Shown: positions 51,131 to 64,000, numbered from the stretch's first letter. The stretch is DNA of 64,000 nucleotides from Sipunculus nudus (GCA_026874595.1 CM049312.1:80374929-80438928), one strand, 5' to 3'. The notes: generated from the sequence alone by a model not told the origin. Numbers and translations: made by a program.

Positions 51131-52910
51131 ACAGCAGGGGTGCCTAACCAGTGTTTGCATCACTGATATGTTTACCCAGGCAGGGCTGTAGTGACCTGAA
51201 GGGGGATTCCCTGGAACTAGAGCTTGACAATGCGAATTAATACTATCACCGGTTGGAATTTTATGTTTGTTGTGCGTTGATATATTGTTGGTTGGGAGTT
51301 CTAGGAGCAGCAGACTAGGTAATTATGTAACTATGGTTTATTCCTTTTTCTTAGTGTACAAAGTTTCTGTTATTCTTTTAATGACAAACTAAATAATGAT
51401 GACTTCACTCGCTGACAATGATCCTAGCCATGTAAAATTTCTTCTCTATCTAAATGCTTACTCTCACTCCAAACTGTAACTATAACTGCCTGTCCCTATC
51501 CTAGGTGACCTGTATATATAGAAGGTAAAGACAATTCATATAAATGAACATTTCTCACTCTTGGGTGAATTATATCCTAATGATCATTCTTCCTGCCAGT
51601 GTGCTAATCTTGATGTGCAAAGACAATCATTAATTCATTTACCCTTGAAAGACTACCTTGACACTTTCACTAATTAACTCTTACATCAACATTTGTGTAT
51701 TCAACCATGAAAAGATACAAGACACATAATAATACATAATTGCAATAACAAATGTTATGATGGTAAATCTGTGAAATACCTGGTTTGCTATATTGTATTG
51801 AACTGGCCATCTGAAATGCCTGAATGAAGTAATAACGTTTTTGTAATAATAAAATAAACTAAGAACAATAATTATATCTAAAATCTTATTTTCAGTATTT
51901 TATTACTTGGTAATAATACCATAGAGCCTCTGAGCAAATTCAATAAACTCACCTAAGGCCAAAAAAAATAAGGTTTGGTTCTCAGGCAATTTTTTTTCAG
52001 AAATCAGTGAAGGTGGATTTTTTTTTTTATATTTTACGTATGTTTTGATAAAAAAAGTCAACTATAAGGGAAAGCATGATAATAACATATTTATTTATCT
52101 AAACAAGTGGGGGCACATATAAACAAAGGAAATTTTATCAAAATTGTGTGATTTTAACTTCTTGAAAGAAATGTCTGATCGGCTGGAGCTCAAATTGCTA
52201 AGTTATCTTTGAAAATTGAAATAACAATTTTTGATGCTGGGGATTAAAACTGATGCGGGCGGTGCCTGAAAAACCATTCCTTTAACATTTTTGGCCTAGT
52301 TTTTAAGCTTTTATTTTCAAATTTCATAATTTTTACAGATTAAATCCTTATGTGTACCTGTTGTAAAAATTAAATCAAATGTACTTACAGGAAAAAAACA
52401 TGCCATGGTCAAATTTGGGACAAATTTAAGGTACCGATTTTTTATTTATGCTAATAATTTTAAAATATTTACAAAATACAGAACTAATCCTAAGCTAGTA
52501 TACAAATGAATCTTGATCAAATATAGTTATATCCTGAAAAGAAGTCTCCCGGTTCAACAATATTATTATTAATATTATGTTAAGTGAGTATATTAAGGTT
52601 CCTGATTTTTTATAAAGTGCATTATGTTTGGGCCTTTAACTTAGGTAATACTGACCTTATTTCTGGCATGTACATAGGAACCATATAGGGAAATATTTAA
52701 GGCTAACATGAAGAAAAACAGAAGAGTGGTTTTGATATTAGGCACCTGGCAGTCTTGAAGTGTGATAATAGGTATTTAATCTAATACTTATAAAAGGAAT
52801 TTGCTCCACCTTTGTCCACAATGTTCTCTGAAACCGCGTTGCTTATGGCACTGTGCCAAACCTCATTTTTAGGGTTATTATCCCCATAGTGACATAGGTG
52901 ATATGAAAAT
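51131..52910. other. Block present only in copy B
   Basis: It interrupts the A/B alignment between GACATCGTGACA and TTTAATGTACATATAATTTT. The left 1.15 kb is AT-rich with no recognised gene. The right part (about 52,300-52,800) resembles the interior of alpha elements (TTAAATCCTTATGT, CTTACAGGAAAAAAACATGC, GATATTAGGCA) but lacks the alpha 3' terminus. It may be an insertion in B or a deletion in A; no target duplication is evident. Confidence 0.5.
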
Positions 52911-53321
52911 AATTTTTAATGTACATATAATTTTAAGTGATTTTTCCTTTTTTACTGACCTGCATGGAGGTTAAACTGATACACAGCCAAACTGCCTTTG
53001 GCAATGACCTGAATGCGTGCATTGTGGTCACTCAACTTCAAACACATGATTAAGGACTAATGTTTATATGAATAAGGCTTGCTTTCAGTGAGGAATTTCA
53101 GCATGTCTGGCCTTTCATTATACCCAGGCTCTCACTCATTTGTGTGGCCAGTAAAAGTGAAAAACACACTTGCTTTATGAAATGGAGGGTTCAACCTTGG
53201 AGGATTAATGACAAAACCTAATTCAAGGCCCCAATTTCAGAAACAGGGGTGGGGTGACGTGGGGTTGTGGTGGGTGGGGATCAGGCCTCAGAATTGGTCT
53301 AATACGATAAAAAAAAGGTTG

Positions 53322-53650
53322 CGGTGGCTGAAAATGGGATACGGACCCTCTGCATGGAGTCCCATTGGGTCCGCTTCTGCTACTTACGAGCCATGCATGT
53401 TTCTGTTTCTTTCTTCAGGAACAGTTTCCTTGCAATATACATTTAATTAATCTTGGATATCAGACAAGTATCATAGAAAACCTGGCCTCAAAATTGCGGT
53501 GGCTAAAAAATGGGATACGGTCTCTCTGCATGGAGTCACATTGGGTCCACTTCTGCTACTTTGAGCCATGCATATTTCTGCTTCTTACTTCAGGAACAGT
53601 TTCCTTGCAATATACATTTAATTAGTCTTGGAAATCAGACAAGTATCATT
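53322..53650 (+). repeat. Two tandem ~163-bp units (copy B)
   Basis: Duplicate of 18,325-18,655. The first unit here has CCTCTGCATGGAG, missing from copy A by a short deletion, which makes the two units more alike. Confidence 0.7.
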
Positions 53651-53783
53651 GAAAAACTGAATGCCCCTGCTTCTCATAATCATTCTAGTTCGCAATGTAA
53701 ACATCTTTACTGACCAGGTCTTCAAGGTAAACATACCAGGGTATGAATAACTTGCCACAAGCACAGCGCCACAAAATAAATAT

Positions 53784-55855
53784 AAACAAGGCCTACAGGC
53801 CTAATGTGAACCTTTGCAAAGTTTGGGAGTATGAATGGAGGTTTATTTTTGAAATTTAATATTGATCCTCTAAAGTCCTGCATATCTACCTTAGTCATTA
53901 TGATTTCAGCAAAATGGACGTTTTGGACCTGCAAGTTTCAGACTAGGACATTTTACTAGAATACGGGTAGTCGATAAGCAACTACATGTATCTGCCGAAA
54001 TCAGAGTGGGACGGGTGAAGTGAGGCATGGTTTGAGTGGCAAGGGGAAGTAGAGTGAGGTGTTTTGCATATTAGCATGGGTGTCTGCAACTGAAATGTGT
54101 ATGTAGGTTGTGCCACCTACCTCAAAATCCAGAAAGCTGTCCAAGTTGTATACACCTGCAAATTTTAGGCAGATAAGTCAACTCACTACTTGTATATGAG
54201 TGATTTAATTTCCCAAAGCAGATGAACAGATAGACCCTGTGCATAAGTGGATGCAGGTGGCCCCGCCAGTTTTGCCTATGATGAAAAGCTATGTGAGATC
54301 TATATACAAGCATAATTTTGGCCCAATCAGTCAAACGGTTGCAGAGATATGAGCTTGGATGTCTGCAGAGTAAACGTGAATGTAAGTGGCGCCACCTGTC
54401 ATAAAATCGATAAAAGCTGTCCAGGATGTATAAACCTGCAAAATTTCAGGTGGATAAGTCAAACCACTGTTGAGATATGAGTGATTTTATCCCAAGGCAG
54501 ATGAACAAATGGACTCCGTGCATAAACGGTTGCAGGTGGCGCCACAAGTTTTGCCTATGATGAAGAGCTATGTGAGATCTATACACAAGCAAAATTTTGA
54601 CCCAATCGGTCCTGAGATATGAGCTTGGATGTCTGCAGAGTAAACGTGAAAAAAGGTGGTGCCACCTGTCATAAAATCGAGAAAGCTGTCCAGTATGTAT
54701 AAACCTGCAAAATTTCAGGTGGAAAAGGCAAACCACCGCTGAGATATGAAAGATATTATCCCAAGGCAGATGAACAGATGGACGCTGTGAAAAAAATGGT
54801 TGCAGGTGGCACCACCATTTTTAGTGTATATTATAAAGCTATCAAAGGGCTACATTTGTGCAAAATTTTTAGCCTGATCAGTCAAATGGTTCCTGAGATA
54901 TGTAGGTTTATGTGTGGAAACAGACGCACAAATGGACGCTGGGCAGCGTGGAAAGGTCAGAGGTCAACCAAAAATGAAGGCGCAGCAGTTCACATGTGAC
55001 TTGATGATAAACCCGATTCACTTAAAATGCAAACCAAGTTTTTTGAAACAGTTGAAAGATATAGTTCAAATAATTTTTCCACATTGTCTAGACACCGGCC
55101 AGAGCCAGGTCGGGTACCATGGTGATGTCTGGACCCCCACCTGTTTGTACTGAGTGACTTCTTGACTTGGCTGCTGAAACTCAGCATGTTGTCAAATCTG
55201 TTATCAAACACAGAAAGCCTTTTTCAATTGGTTACAATGCTTTTTTAAAGCTGTATTTATCCAATCTATTTTTATAAAACTGGCAGAACCCTACCATAAA
55301 ATAATTCTTGTAAAGTTTAAACCAATCAGCTTAACAGTTTCATCATTAAAAAGTGTATAAGCTAGAAGAGTTTCCGCTTGTAAAAAACACATCAATGTAG
55401 GTGGTGCCACAAATACCTCTATTTCAGATATGACATATGTGACAAACATTGGTATAAAATTTGGTGATTATAGCTTTAGCCGTTTCTGAGATTTTAAGTT
55501 AAGTGTGCTTTTTTGGACAGATGACTAAGTTCAACCTCCTGTAAATCTCTGAACTGGAACCATTCAAACAAACTTGAGAGATTGTTCCAGGGATCATTTC
55601 TGTGAAATATTGGACAATTTGGCTGGACAGTTTCGGAGAAGATTTTTAAAGCTTTTTTAGCTTTTTCCCTATAAAATCTAAGAAAATGCTGTTAGAAAAA
55701 AAATAAACAAAATCTGATAGTTTTTCAGGTGACTGAATATTTGCAAAAAATTTGGTGATGCTAGCTTCTGCCATTTTTGAGACAGCTATGGTTAAGGTAC
55801 AGGCGATGCACAACGTACGACGACGCACCTTCGCATAAGCTCACAGGTTCACTAA
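53784..55855 (+). mobile_element. Gamma Helitron-like element (copy B)
   Basis: It starts AAACAAGGCCTACAGGCCTA, closer to the perfect palindrome than copy A, and ends CACAGGTTCACTAA. It has the same core of GGTGGCGCCACC-type units and is nearly the same length as copy A. No transposase. Confidence 0.65.
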
Positions 55856-56136
55856 CAAGCAAATTTTTGGAATTAATGTCCCCCACTTTGGGTTCTTGTT
55901 GTCTTTCATGCTTGATTAGCAACCGAAATTATGACATGTGGAGAAAATCTTGAGGGAACAACTTAAAAAACTTAAAACAGATGCACTGTGACATGTAAAA
56001 TATGAGATTAACATGAGAAATATTTTTCAGATAGACACTAAAAACCAATCACAACCAAGGTATGCATGAGAGCAATCACTGATCCAAATTTGAATGAAAT
56101 CAGATAAAATTAAGTAAATTTATTGCACAGAAACAA

Positions 56137-59100
56137 AAACAAGTGACCCGTGGGTCAGCCGACTGACATGTTGATAATATGTCCTTGCACAGACAACTAA
56201 TTAAGATAGGTGGCATCATTGTTGATGCATATTAGCTTAAGTTCATCAAGACCCATAAAACAAATTTGATGACAATCCAACCAGCCTTTCATGAGGAATC
56301 TGGCAATTTGTGTGTATTTCGCATTATTTCTGGGGTGCTCAAACATACCCCAAAACTCCAATTTCAGGTTTCTGGGGAGAACTTTTTAGGAACTCTCAGG
56401 ATGTCAAGTAAGAAGATTCTGGGCTCCATGGTTATGATTTGTGCCCTACTTTGGTATCAAATTTTGCTTATAAGCCCCATATCTCAGAAAATATGGGTAA
56501 AAGAGACCTAAGTTTACGTTTCCAAGGAGACTTTTACAGATCTCCCTGGATGTCAAGTTTGAAGATTCTAGGACCAATGGTTTCAATTTGAGTCCTGTTA
56601 AGGGACGACTGCATCTTTTAAGGTCTAAAAATGGAGAAAATAAATAGCAAAAAATCGAAAAAATACAAGTGGCGCCACAAGTCACCAGAAACTGATGAAA
56701 CACTAAATGATGCATATGCATGCAAAGAATAATGCCGATCAATGCACTAGTTGTCCAGATACCAGAGCTTTTGTATAAAATTTTTAATTATTCTGGGGGG
56801 GGGGGGGGGGGTTAATTCTGAGCCCCATAGCTGGGACAATATGGGTGACAGAGACCTAATTTCAGGTTTCCATGGAAACTTTTCATGGACCTCCCAGCAT
56901 GTCAAGAAAAAAAGACTCTAGGTCTAGTCGTTAGGATTTGTGCCCTGTTAACTGATGACTGTATCTTTTAAGGTCTCAAAAATAGATAAATAAAATAGTA
57001 AAATATAAAAAAAAGTACAGGTGGTGCCACCAGTCTGCAGAAACTGATGAAACACTCAATGTTCAATATCCATGCAAAGAATCATGGTGATCTATGCATA
57101 AGTTGTTCAAATACTTGAGCTTTTGCATCAAAGTTTCTATTATTCTGGGGGGGGGGGGGCCTTGGAAGCCCCATAGCTCACAGGTTTTTGGTAACAGAGA
57201 CCTAATTCCAGGATTCCAAAGAGACTTTTCATCGGCCTCCCTGCATGTTGAGACAGAAGATTTTAAGTCCAGTCATCAAGATTTGTGTTGTTAACAGATG
57301 ACGGCATCTTTTAAAGTCTCAAAAATAGAGAAAAACAAGGGACCTATGGGTCACGACGCTCAGCTGTTATATATGATAAAAAAATATTATTTAGAAATGA
57401 GGCACATGCTGGTTTTGTGTGGTAATAAATATAAGCTGTATTATGAGTTGTTGTTGTTTAGCTTATGTATGATTTTGATAGTACCTTTGGAGACAGGGAA
57501 GAGGATTGATTTCATTTATTTTATTAACAAATGGAGTACTATTGTCACACAGATTTTGACTTGGCCATATAACTTATAAGCAGAACATATAAGAGTTTAA
57601 CTATTTATTTAAAAAAATTACAAATATTGTCCCAAATATAATTTTTATAAAAAATAATAAGAGAATCATATGATTTTTTTAAATGAAATATAACTGATAT
57701 GATTATTAAAATAATATTAAAGAATATATTCATGAATGCATTCATGAATACATGTTGAAAGTATTTGCACGAGTATTCATATACTTTCATTTTTACCTGA
57801 ATTCCTATTCTTTATGCAAGAAATTTTATAATGGAGTACATAATCATATTCGTATTTAAATACAATTACAAAGTATTCGCACCATGTCTGGTATTTATTA
57901 AGTTTCACCAACCAATGATGTTGAGAATCCAGAATATACAAAATTCACACATTTAAATAATGATCATAAGTACCTGGTTTTATGGCTTTTATTTATATTA
58001 AAAAATAACTGTAAAAAATTCATTTTGGACTAATTTCACATCAATGTACACACTAGACACAGTAGGAATCTAGATTAATATTATCAACTGCATCTTTGTC
58101 TATCATTAATTTCCTTCATATGATCCCTAATGATTAGTAATGAATAATATGATTTACTTCTTTATCATTAAAATTGAACTGAAAAATGCCATAGGTGACT
58201 GCATGGTGTTATTTGGAATATGTGACATTCTACCCATCGATACAAGATTCTTATATCATCAGTAACTGCAAGTTAATTTCCTGTTATTATAAACTAACAA
58301 ATTCCTTTTCTATTTTTCTTTAATTTGTTATTAAAAACCAATAAAAAATTATTAATTTATTGTTTATTGTTATGTTGTTGGTTAAAACTACTAGATGAGT
58401 TGGGTTGGACACCTGGATCAACTGTGGCTGGCCATAAGCTGCCTGGATTCCTGTATGCCTCGCCTCAAGCGTGCATAATTTGATGTAAGGTCAACAAGGT
58501 CAACATACAGGTGACTCAAGAGGGGCTGGAGAGAGCCAAAGTCTGACAGGGTCTCATAAAAAACATTAATAAAAGCTACAATTTTTGGCCAATTTCTTTC
58601 AGCTTTCTAAACTAAAAAGCTGAAATCCTAATGTGTGCATGATATGAAAATTATATCAACAGTGCTCACAGGACACAAACGTGCCATGGTCACAGTTGGG
58701 CTAAATTTAAGGTACTAATTTTATATTTATACTAATAACTTATAAAATTTGAAAAATTCAGAACTAATTTTGGGTATTCAATTGAATCTTGATTAAATAA
58801 TGTTACATCCCTGACAAAAAAATCTCTAGCTTCAGCAATGCCCTTGTTAAGGGAGTAAATATATTTCTTGATTTTTTACAAAGTGCATTATGTTTGGGCC
58901 CATAACTTAAAACAATTACGCAATACTGACATCATTCTGGCATGTGCATAGAGAATGAAAAATATGTATATTATTTATGATTAAAGTCAGATCAGTGGTT
59001 TTGATATTAGGCAGTCTTGAAGTGTAACAATGGGTTTTTAATGGAAAACTGAAGTTTTTCATTAATATTTCGAAGGTATTAAGTCCTAGTGACCAAATTC

Positions 59101-60658
59101 TTGGCATGGTAGGGGATTTTGGAGACATCTAACTGTATGCCAAATTTAATGAAATAAGAGCTGAAGCTGGGGAGCTGAGCTCTTGCAAACTGCATAACAC
59201 TAGCTTGATGTAAACAATATGTTACATGGTGCTTGAAAACTTATTAAAATCTACAGTTTTTGATCAACTGGTTTCAAATTTTTGGTGTTAACAGTTGAAA
59301 TGCTAACAAAAACATGCTGTGAAAATTAAATCCACAGTACTTACAGGAAAAAAACGTGCCATGGTCAAAGTTGGGCAAAATTTAAGGTACCAATTTTTTA
59401 TTTTTATTAATATTTTAGAAAATTTAAAAGATTTTCATCTAATTTTGGGTATACAATTTAATTTTGATTAATTAAAGTTATATTACTGGAAAAAAGGTCG
59501 ATAGCTTTAACATTTTTTGTGTTAAGTGATCAAATATCTTTCCTGATTTTTTACAAAATGCATTATGTTTGGGCCCATAACTTTTTTAAATTAAATAATA
59601 CAGACACAATTTCTGGCATGTACATAGGAACTATATAGAGGAATATTTATGGTAAATATGAGGAAAAACAGATGAGTGGTTTTGATATTAGGCAGTCCTG
59701 AAGTGTGAAAATAGGTTTTTAATAAAAAATTGAGGTTTTTCCTTAATTTCTCAAAGGAACGTAGTTGCAAAGACCCAGTTTTCGGCTTGGTAGGAGATCT
59801 TGGGGACATCTAACATTATGCCGAATTTTGGATTCCTAGGTCTTACGGTTTCAAAACGTGCCACATCTACGGACGGACGGACGGACAGACGGACGGACGA
59901 CGGACAATGGACCACGACTATAGCTCAGATGACTTATAGTCAGCTGAGCTAAAAAAATCGTAAAAATCGAAAAATACAGGTGGCACCACCATTCTGCAAT
60001 AACTGATGTAACACCTCATGATCAATATCCATGCTAGGAATCATGGTGATCCATGCATTAGTTGTTCAGATACTTGAGCTTTTGTAACAAATTTTTCATT
60101 ATTCAGGGGGGTATTTTGGAGCCCAATACCTTGAAGAATATGGGTATCTGAGACCTAATTCTAGGTTTTCAAGGAAACTTTTCATGGACCTATCTGGATG
60201 TAAAGATGGAAGATTCCAGGTCCAGTGTTTACGATTTGTACCCTGTTAACAGATGACAGCATCTTTTAAGGTCTCAAAATAGAGAAAAAAATTGTAAAAA
60301 ATAAAAAATTACAGGTGGCGCCACCAGTCTGCAGAAACTTATTAAACACTCCATGACCAATATCCATGAAAGAATCATGATTATCAATGCATTAGTTGTT
60401 CAGATGCATGAGCTTTTGCATCAAATTTTTAGTTTTCTGGGGGGTACTTCGGAGCCCAATAGCTTGAAGAATATGGGTAACAGAGACCTAAATCCAGGTT
60501 TCCAGGAAGACCTTTGATGAACCTCTTAAGATTTAAAGTGAGAAGTTTCCAGGTCCAGCGGTTACGATTTGTGCCCTGTTAACGGATAGACGGCTGGATG
60601 GCTGGATGGACAAAGAGTGATTGCTATAGTTCAGATGACTTACAGTCAGCTGAGCTAA
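56137..60658 (+). mobile_element. Alpha-subfamily element with 333-bp core, interrupted (copy B)
   Basis: This is the duplicate of 21,138-23,686. It starts AACAAGTGACCCGTGGG and ends CAGCTGAGCTAA. A complete alpha element sits inside it at 57,332-59,954. Downstream of the insertion two core units present in A are missing: A's unit at 22,337 is fused to the equivalent of A's unit at 23,003. The remaining palindrome at 60,314-60,325 is exact. Confidence 0.7.
57332..59954 (+). mobile_element. Alpha element inserted after the duplication
   Basis: It starts AAACAAGGGACCTATGGGTC at about 57,332 and ends CAGCTGAGCTAA, with a long (GGAC)n tract at about 59,870-59,905. Copy A at 22,311-22,325 has the empty site, an eight-A tract. 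The filled site has A-runs on both sides and no other change. The interior has two ~680-bp direct units (around 58,570 and 59,247). It is the most complete alpha in the window and probably the youngest. No coding capacity; mobilisation would depend on an enzyme from elsewhere. Confidence 0.8.
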
Positions 60659-61305
60659 AAAACTGATGGACGGACAGACAGCTAGACAGAGGACGAACAG
60701 ACAGACAACTAGGCAAAAATTAAATCGATGTCCCCCGCAACCTGGTTTATCAGCTAATAGAAAATTAAGGTTTTTCCTTAATGTCTCAAATTAACGAAGT
60801 CGCAGTGACCCAGTTTTTGGTTTGGTATGCAATCTTGGGGACATCTAACAGTATGATAAAGTTTTGATATGTAGGTATTTGACAGATGGACAGCCGATAG
60901 AATCTGACTATAGCTCCAATGACTTTCAGTCAGCCGAGCTAAAAATCAATTATGATGACCCATAGGTGACAATACGCATCCACACTATGCCAATAGCATC
61001 ACTGACATTTGTTTTTGAAGACATGGTTTGTTTAAATTTTGTTTAACCTTATTAATATGACATAAATAAGTATGTCTGGCTACAGTCCATCATCTGGCCG
61101 TCTACTAAAGATAATATGACATTGATAAACTAACATGTGTTAGAGAAAAGACAAATAAGGGTTTTAATTCTTTCTTTTGAAAAAAATTTCCATGAGCTTT
61201 TGGTTAGAATGAAACTTGTGATACAGTGAAGATGAATATGCCATTCAGTTGCAGTCTAGTGCTACAAGACTGGTCTCACACACCCATTTAGATTCAGAAC
61301 ACACC
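60659..61305 (+). repeat. Truncated alpha 3' end plus unclassified DNA (copy B)
   Basis: Duplicate of 23,687-24,336. About 60,750-60,945 is an alpha 3' part ending CAGCCGAGCTAA. The stretch ends with the left AGAACACACC target copy (61,296-61,305). Confidence 0.55.
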
Positions 61306-61940
61306 TAGACCCAGTTGTGGCTCTGTTGTTGTTAATACAGAGCCACAGGTCCCTGCCTTCATTTATCTAGTGGCCTGGAACAGGCTACAGCTGATGTTGG
61401 GTGCCTATCTCAGTGTCCCTGTGCTATTGTTTCAAGCAGTACATGCATTGTGTTACAGCATCACTGGTGCATGGTGTGAGTGTCCTGTAACTCAACCACT
61501 GGATACACATGCAGAACCACTGCCTACAGGCAGCCTGTTGTTACCAAGGTAACACACTGGATTGTTTCAGCTGGCCAGGCACATGTATCACATTTCAGCT
61601 GGATGCACCAGTAAGTTGGCAGTGATGATGTAACACCTGCATGTCACATTGCTAGCCTGAAAGAATCACCAGCCAATCACCCTGAATATAGAATACCTCA
61701 GGCACCCTGGTTATCCGAACGTCCTAAAGAGGGCGATACATTTGATGGGGATAGAGAGGAAAAATGGGGTATAGTCTTTTTGGGGTTCATTTTAAATAAT
61801 ATAAGAGTTGTGATGTAACTTGTAACGTCTAAGTATCTGCCTGTTAGGTATGTCGTGTACTCGTCTGACGTTCGGTACTGTTCGATCTGGAAGAGACAGA
61901 GATATATGTGATTAGTATACATGACATTCAATGAACATAT

Positions 61941-62010
61941 CCATGAGGAAGACTCGAACCAGCGACCGTCTGCAGAGAAGTCCTGAGCTCTACCACTGAG
62001 CTATGAAGAC
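61941..62010 (-). repeat. tRNA-derived sequence, copy B
   Basis: The A box (62,003 to 61,990) and B box (61,960 to 61,951) match copy A. The D arm is intact here (GCTC/GAGC), so copy B is closer to the ancestral form. The T and acceptor stems still fail to pair. Confidence 0.6.
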
Positions 62011-62789
62011 TTGTTGAAAGTTCTTTAAAAATGGGGGTATTTAAGTTGAGACAAAAGATGTTTATGGGTGAATGAGTATGATCACGTAGGTTAGTCTCGT
62101 TGTGAGTGTTGGGGGAAACCCAAGTTGTGATGACGTCATATATAGTGGGCGAAATTGTCCCTAGACCAAATCGTCAGTTCATGTGTGACATGGAAATGTG
62201 TAGTAGGCCGAGTATGAGAAGGTAGTAAATAGATATGAAAGTGAAAAAGAGAACAATATGATATAAAAAGAAATATAATGTAAATGAAAACGTATAGAAA
62301 TGTAGAATTAAATATTGCAAATGAATGATGTGGAAGATGGATAGTTCGTAATATAGAAAGGCCATAAATTGATATGAGGGAAGATAGCAATATTTCAGTC
62401 ATGTCAATGTTAGTAATTATATATATGTATGTATGATATATGAATATGAAAAATAAAATACATGACAATAAATAAAGTTAAGTTTTGTCTAATTGTGAAA
62501 ATGATTGGTCAGAAGACGTTATGAGTGAGGTGACCATTACGGACGTGGTATGGTACAAGTTAGTGAAAGTGAAATGACTGGACAACTACAGATCACTAAG
62601 GTAAACAAATGTGATCATGGCGTCCTGGGATGGAGGCAGCATTCGTGCTCGACTGGAAGAAATAAGAGGAACAATCCGTTCAGATATGCAGTCCGTCTAA
62701 ACGATGCAGATACGACTACACCGGAGATGGGCAACCGGCTGTAAAGAAAAGAAAAACAGCTGTAAAGTCTACTCAAACTACACTGATAG

Positions 62790-63122
62790 GTGAAAGGGGG
62801 ATGGGTTTTTGGCGGGAGAGAGAGAGAGGATAAGCGGAAGGTGTTAATGTTTGTGGTGAAAGATAGATCTGCAGATACGCTTATTCCTCTTATCCAGAAA
62901 CATATAGCTGCTGGATCAGTAATCTATTCCGACTGCTGGAAAACCTATTCTTCACTGAAAGACGTGGGATATACGCATGTGACAGTGAACCATAGCATGA
63001 ATTTCAAAGACCCTGAGACAGGGTGCCATACGAACTGTATCGAGGGGACATGGCAGAAGGTAAAACGAGGTGCGACTATGCCCAGATTTGGTGTAAAAAA
63101 AAACATTTACAGGGTTATCTAA
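62790..63122 (+). pseudogene. Merlin transposase, C-terminal part, frameshifted (copy B)
   Basis: It has the same catalytic-region motifs as copy A (WVFGGRERE, SDCWKTYSSL, HTNCIEGTW). WKTYSSL looks closer to the family form than A's WKAFSSL. Loss of one base in an A-run near 63,097-63,106 shifts the frame after RFGVK, so the GYL..FLWRE end is lost. As in A, the frame starts at GTG after a TAG and lacks the N-terminal half. Confidence 0.75.
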
Positions 63123-63359
63123 GCGTCTTTTTATGGCGCGAGTAACATGTGGACCAATCTTTGTTTGAACAGTTCTTGTCAGATTCTGCCGCAATATATA
63201 ATAGGCAATGTGGTAGAGATGGCTGCCGTTTTTGTTGATGAATATGAAGAACAGTAGTTAAGTGTAGATAAGAAGAGTTAATTAAGGTAAGTGTAGTAAT
63301 GAGTGAAGAAAAAATGAGAGAATAATATATGTAAGAGGGAATGAAGAAAGTGTAAAAAA

Positions 63360-63620
63360 GATGGGGGGAGACCCCCCAAACACCCCCTGTAATATGTAGT
63401 ATGATAATAATGAATGAGAAATTATGAGTAATTGGGGGGAGACCCCCCAAACCCCCCCGGTAATATGTAGTATGATAATTAATGAGAAATTATGAGTAAT
63501 AATTGGGGGGAGACCCCCAAACCCCCCCCCCCCCGGTAATATGTAGTATGATAATAATGAATGAGAAATTATGAGTAATAATTGGGGGGAAAGGGCCCAA
63601 ACCCCCCCCCCCCCCCCCCC
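63360..63620 (+). repeat. ~67-bp minisatellite with G6/C6 hairpins (copy B)
   Basis: Duplicate of 26,250-26,530, with unit-specific changes in C-run length and one GAGCGCCC/AAGGGCCC difference in the last unit. Confidence 0.8.
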
Positions 63621-64000
63621 TGTTTGGAAGGACTAGATGAATTACAGATGAATGAATGAGTAGGAAAAGATCGTAGAGAAATGGCAGAGAAACGAAGTGA
63701 ACTATAGCGAGATAGTGAATGGATGAGAATGTGTGACATGGTGATTCCTGATGACGTAATGGGGAAAGCAGGGGAAGCCTATGACAACATGGCGGCGTTG
63801 GTTTAGGAAAGACGGAGGGACAGGAATACAGGGTAGAAATGATGGAAAAATGAGAAGGAATGGACAAATAGACAGTGATTAGTGACGGTATGTGTTACAA
63901 AATACATACATCTCTTGCAATAGACATGGTGGGCCAGTGATGTTGGTCGGTTTAGGTGCTTGAGGTATTCTATATTCGTACCGCCCACCAGCCAATCACC

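Larger units (their letters stand above)
46160..64000 (+). repeat. Segmental duplication, copy B (pairs with 12,960-26,906)
   Basis: This is the partner of copy A in direct orientation. Relative to A it has a 1.78-kb extra block (51,131-52,910), a 2.6-kb alpha insertion (57,332-59,954), two fewer 333-bp units near 60,100 and a 140-bp extra block in Merlin (62,056-62,195). The duplication continues past the window end, so its right boundary is not visible. Confidence 0.9.
61306..64000. mobile_element. Merlin DNA transposon (copy B, cut by window end)
   Basis: It has the left TIR TAGACCCAGTTGTGGCTCTG and the same internal order as copy A. The right TIR lies beyond the window. A 140-bp block at 62,056-62,195, containing TGACGTCA, is absent from copy A, where short ATG(T) homology at the edges suggests a deletion. 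Confidence 0.8.

Noticed and set aside
54122-54736. ORFs on the minus strand of gamma cores (SHIALHHRQN..., HLFICLGIKSLISQ)
   Set aside because: They recur because the core units repeat in a multiple of three; frames break at unit boundaries and no domain is recognised.

Overview
The window is eukaryotic, AT-rich, gene-poor and packed with repeats. It is most likely from a lophotrochozoan and probably a bivalve mollusc. This is an inference from the repeats: Helentron/HINE-like ('pearl'-type) elements with tandem-repeat cores, a Merlin DNA transposon, and lineage-specific C2H2 zinc-finger genes. No bacterial operons, CRISPR arrays or rRNA genes are present.

Layout. Positions 1-11,138 hold one decayed L1/Tx1-like LINE on the + strand. 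It is cut into four pieces by Helitron-like elements: the 3' end of an alpha element, a full alpha, and two beta elements. One beta also carries a nested TIR element. Positions 11,139-12,975 (minus strand) hold a zinc-finger gene (ZNF-A) with pseudogenic finger sequence downstream. Positions 13,122-24,336 are alpha and gamma repeats plus unclassified AT-rich DNA. Positions 24,337-27,052 are a complete Merlin transposon with long TIRs and a 10-bp target duplication. Positions 27,063-34,966 are mostly unclassified DNA with an SDR-like pseudoexon, a possible minus-strand exon, a probable composite MITE, and an inverted gamma element. Positions 34,967-42,391 are further alpha and gamma copies. Positions 42,470-45,056 are a broken zinc-finger array, followed by a second zinc-finger gene (ZNF-B) at 45,057-46,175.

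The right third, from about 46,160 to the window end, is a near-identical direct copy of about 12,960-26,906. The copies differ by clean indels: a 2.6-kb alpha element present only in B, a 1.8-kb B-only block, a loss of two 333-bp repeat units in B, and a 140-bp block missing from A. This gives empty and filled sites for a recently active element. The two ZNF coding exons are far more diverged than the non-coding DNA beside them.

Most notable observations. (1) Three repeat families share one architecture (AAACAAG or similar start, adjacent palindrome, tandem core, CTRR-like 3' end) and also the palindrome GGTGGCGCCACC. (2) The beta cores repeat a cluster of nuclear-receptor half-sites every ~288 bp. 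(3) Removing each of three insertions from the LINE restores the LINE reading frame without an obvious target duplication. (4) Duplicate zinc-finger genes diverge faster than their flanks.

Only the two ZNF exons are good candidates for functional host genes. Everything else with protein similarity is a transposon relic or pseudogene.
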